This document shows, piece after piece, positions 62,936 through 64,000 of a DNA stretch of 64,000 nt (positions within the stretch are counted from its first letter, which is position 1; every line of letters starts with the position of its first letter). The position numbers were made by a program, and so were the translations under genes. A model generated the notes under the pieces. It was not told the DNA's origin and searched no databases. It saw only the letters and a program-made list of their open reading frames with translations. Source of the stretch: Flagellimonas marinaquae (GTDB lineage Bacteria > Bacteroidota > Bacteroidia > Flavobacteriales > Flavobacteriaceae); contig NZ_RZMZ01000014.1 of the NCBI RefSeq assembly GCF_003992675.1, positions 96,725 to 160,724 of the forward strand, given 5' to 3'.

Positions 62936-63739
62936 ATGAGAGAAATTTTAAGACGCTCCATAACCGGGGTAATTTATGTAGTACTTCTGTTGGGCGCAGT
63001 TTTTTTAAGTTCGGACGCCTTCGACTTTCTTTTTATGGCCTTTGGACTTGGATGTCTTTATGAGTATAAACGAATTGTAAAGCTAAAGGGCTACTATGTG
63101 TTTATGGCCTATTTGGCCCTGTGGTGGGTTTTTATTTACCTAACCAATGATACCATGGCCATAAATCTCCTGATGCTTTGTACCATTGCTGTGGACATTG
63201 CCCTATTAATGTTCCTGTTCTCCAAAAAACCGAAACATTTCAATGATTTCCAGAAATTTTTGATCGGGCTCCTTTACATAGGAGGAGGATGTATTTTTTT
63301 GACGATGATACCCTATAAAATCGATGAGTTTGCCCAATTTTTGATCATGGGCATCTTCATTTTGATATGGGTCAACGATACTTTTGCCTATCTAGTGGGA
63401 CGAACTTTGGGACGTACCAAACTTTTTCCTGCAGTTTCCCCAAAAAAAACTATTGAAGGTTCTGTCGGAGGTCTTATTTTTGCACTTGTTGCCGCCTATT
63501 TTTTATCGTGGTACGAAACAAGGCTTTCGATAGTCGAGTGGATGGCAATGGCATGCTTGATCGTAGTGGCAGGAAGTTTGGGCGACCTATTGGAATCGAA
63601 GTTTAAACGTATGGCCGGAGTAAAGGACAGCGGCGCTATCCTCCCGGGACATGGTGGAATTTGGGACCGACTGGACAGTTTGGTGTTTGCCGCACCTTTT
63701 GCATATTTGATTTTAAATATTTTCTCCTATGTTTCATAA
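62936..63739 (+). CDS. cdsA: Phosphatidate cytidylyltransferase
   Basis: The 267-aa integral membrane enzyme makes CDP-diacylglycerol. The C-terminal signature is present: ESKFKRMAGVKDSGAILPGH followed by GGIWDRLDS. About seven to eight membrane helices. It overlaps the following psd gene by 11 bp, so phospholipid genes are paired. Confidence 0.96.
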   Translation: MREILRRSITGVIYVVLLLGAVFLSSDAFDFLFMAFGLGCLYEYKRIVKLKGYYVFMAYLALWWVFIYLTNDTMAINLLMLCTIAVDIALLMFLFSKKPKHFNDFQKFLIGLLYIGGGCIFLTMIPYKIDEFAQFLIMGIFILIWVNDTFAYLVGRTLGRTKLFPAVSPKKTIEGSVGGLIFALVAAYFLSWYETRLSIVEWMAMACLIVVAGSLGDLLESKFKRMAGVKDSGAILPGHGGIWDRLDSLVFAAPFAYLILNIFSYVS

Positions 63740-64000
63740 AGAGGGTCAAAAAATAATCATATTCACTTTTTTTATAGTGGTGGCCATCATATTGGCCGCC
63801 CAATACACTATGGATTTGGAATGGGCCCGGATGACGGTCCAGATTGCGGCATTGTTACTTTTGGTGGCCATTTTGCAATTTTTCAGGAATCCAAAAAGAT
63901 TGGTGACCCCTAACTTTGATGAAATATTGTCCCCAGTGGATGGGAAGGTTGTGGTGATTGAAGAAGTCGACGAACCAGAGTATTTCAAGGGAAAACGAAA
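63729..64000 (+). CDS. psd: Phosphatidylserine decarboxylase, 3' end outside the window
   Basis: Ninety codons are visible: MFHKEGQKIIIFTFFIVVAI, two membrane segments (about 8-24 and 34-52), then FFRNPKR and ILSPVDGKVVVIEEV, the start of the decarboxylase domain. It makes phosphatidylethanolamine. The LGST self-cleavage site lies beyond the window. It overlaps cdsA by 11 bp. Confidence 0.88.
   Translation, partial: MFHKEGQKIIIFTFFIVVAIILAAQYTMDLEWARMTVQIAALLLLVAILQFFRNPKRLVTPNFDEILSPVDGKVVVIEEVDEPEYFKGKR

Overview
The window is a piece of chromosome from a member of the Flavobacteriaceae (phylum Bacteroidota). The evidence is a type IX secretion (T9SS)/gliding cluster with PorP/SprF and a CHU_C-type sorting domain, promoters matching the Bacteroidota -7 element TAnnTTTG, almost no Shine-Dalgarno sequences except a very strong one before rpsU, and a gene order typical of marine Flavobacteriia. 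The genus cannot be fixed from this sequence; something close to Muricauda/Allomuricauda is only a guess.

Layout. 1-8156 (minus): a truncated secreted repeat protein, then a three-gene T9SS unit (1263-aa Ca-binding repeat adhesin with a type-B sorting domain, a PorP/SprF protein, a TPR/beta-propeller/OmpA protein). 8553-11021: release factor 3, a small membrane protein and a DUF3467 protein. 11071-24747 (minus): the core information-processing block, read as hpf, tRNA-Thr(TGT)-Tyr-Gly-Thr(GGT)-tuf-tRNA-Trp-secE-nusG-rplK-rplA-rplJ-rplL-rpoB-rpoC. 24802-34410 (minus): a Xer recombinase, rpsU, acyl-CoA dehydrogenase, a helix-hairpin-helix protein, an AGCS symporter, a K+ channel with RCK domain, PspC, DUF2851, rhodanese and two thioredoxin-fold proteins. 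34544-36232 (plus): marR-nitroreductase-yceI. 36300-44224 (plus): a complete trp operon trpEGDCFBA. 44256-64000: housekeeping genes, including ppc, yaaA, rluD, ddl, coaD, a PAS histidine kinase with a response regulator, an M14 lipoprotein peptidase, NUDIX, pyrE, birA, rsfS, ftsH, cdsA and a truncated psd.

The most interesting region is the trp operon. It starts with a textbook-like attenuator: an 18-residue leader peptide with three consecutive Trp codons, an intrinsic terminator, and a 7-nt sequence over the leader stop codon that is perfectly complementary to the terminator loop and 3' arm (antiterminator). The operon is also riddled with palindromic repeats: a 24-bp inverted pair between trpG and trpD; a four-helix-bundle gene bounded by inverted repeats between trpD and trpC; palindromes between trpC and trpF; an in-frame palindrome inside trpF; and a GIY-YIG nuclease gene embedded between 81-bp direct repeats of REP-like palindromes between trpB and trpA.

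Other points of note are the strong SD in front of rpsU in a phylum that rarely uses SDs, the ancient Thr-Tyr-Gly-Thr-tuf order shared with enterobacteria, a duplicated 3' fragment of tRNA-Trp, a terminator-like hairpin inside the first codons of the helix-hairpin-helix gene, and divergent NUDIX/pyrE genes whose start codons are separated by only 7 bp.
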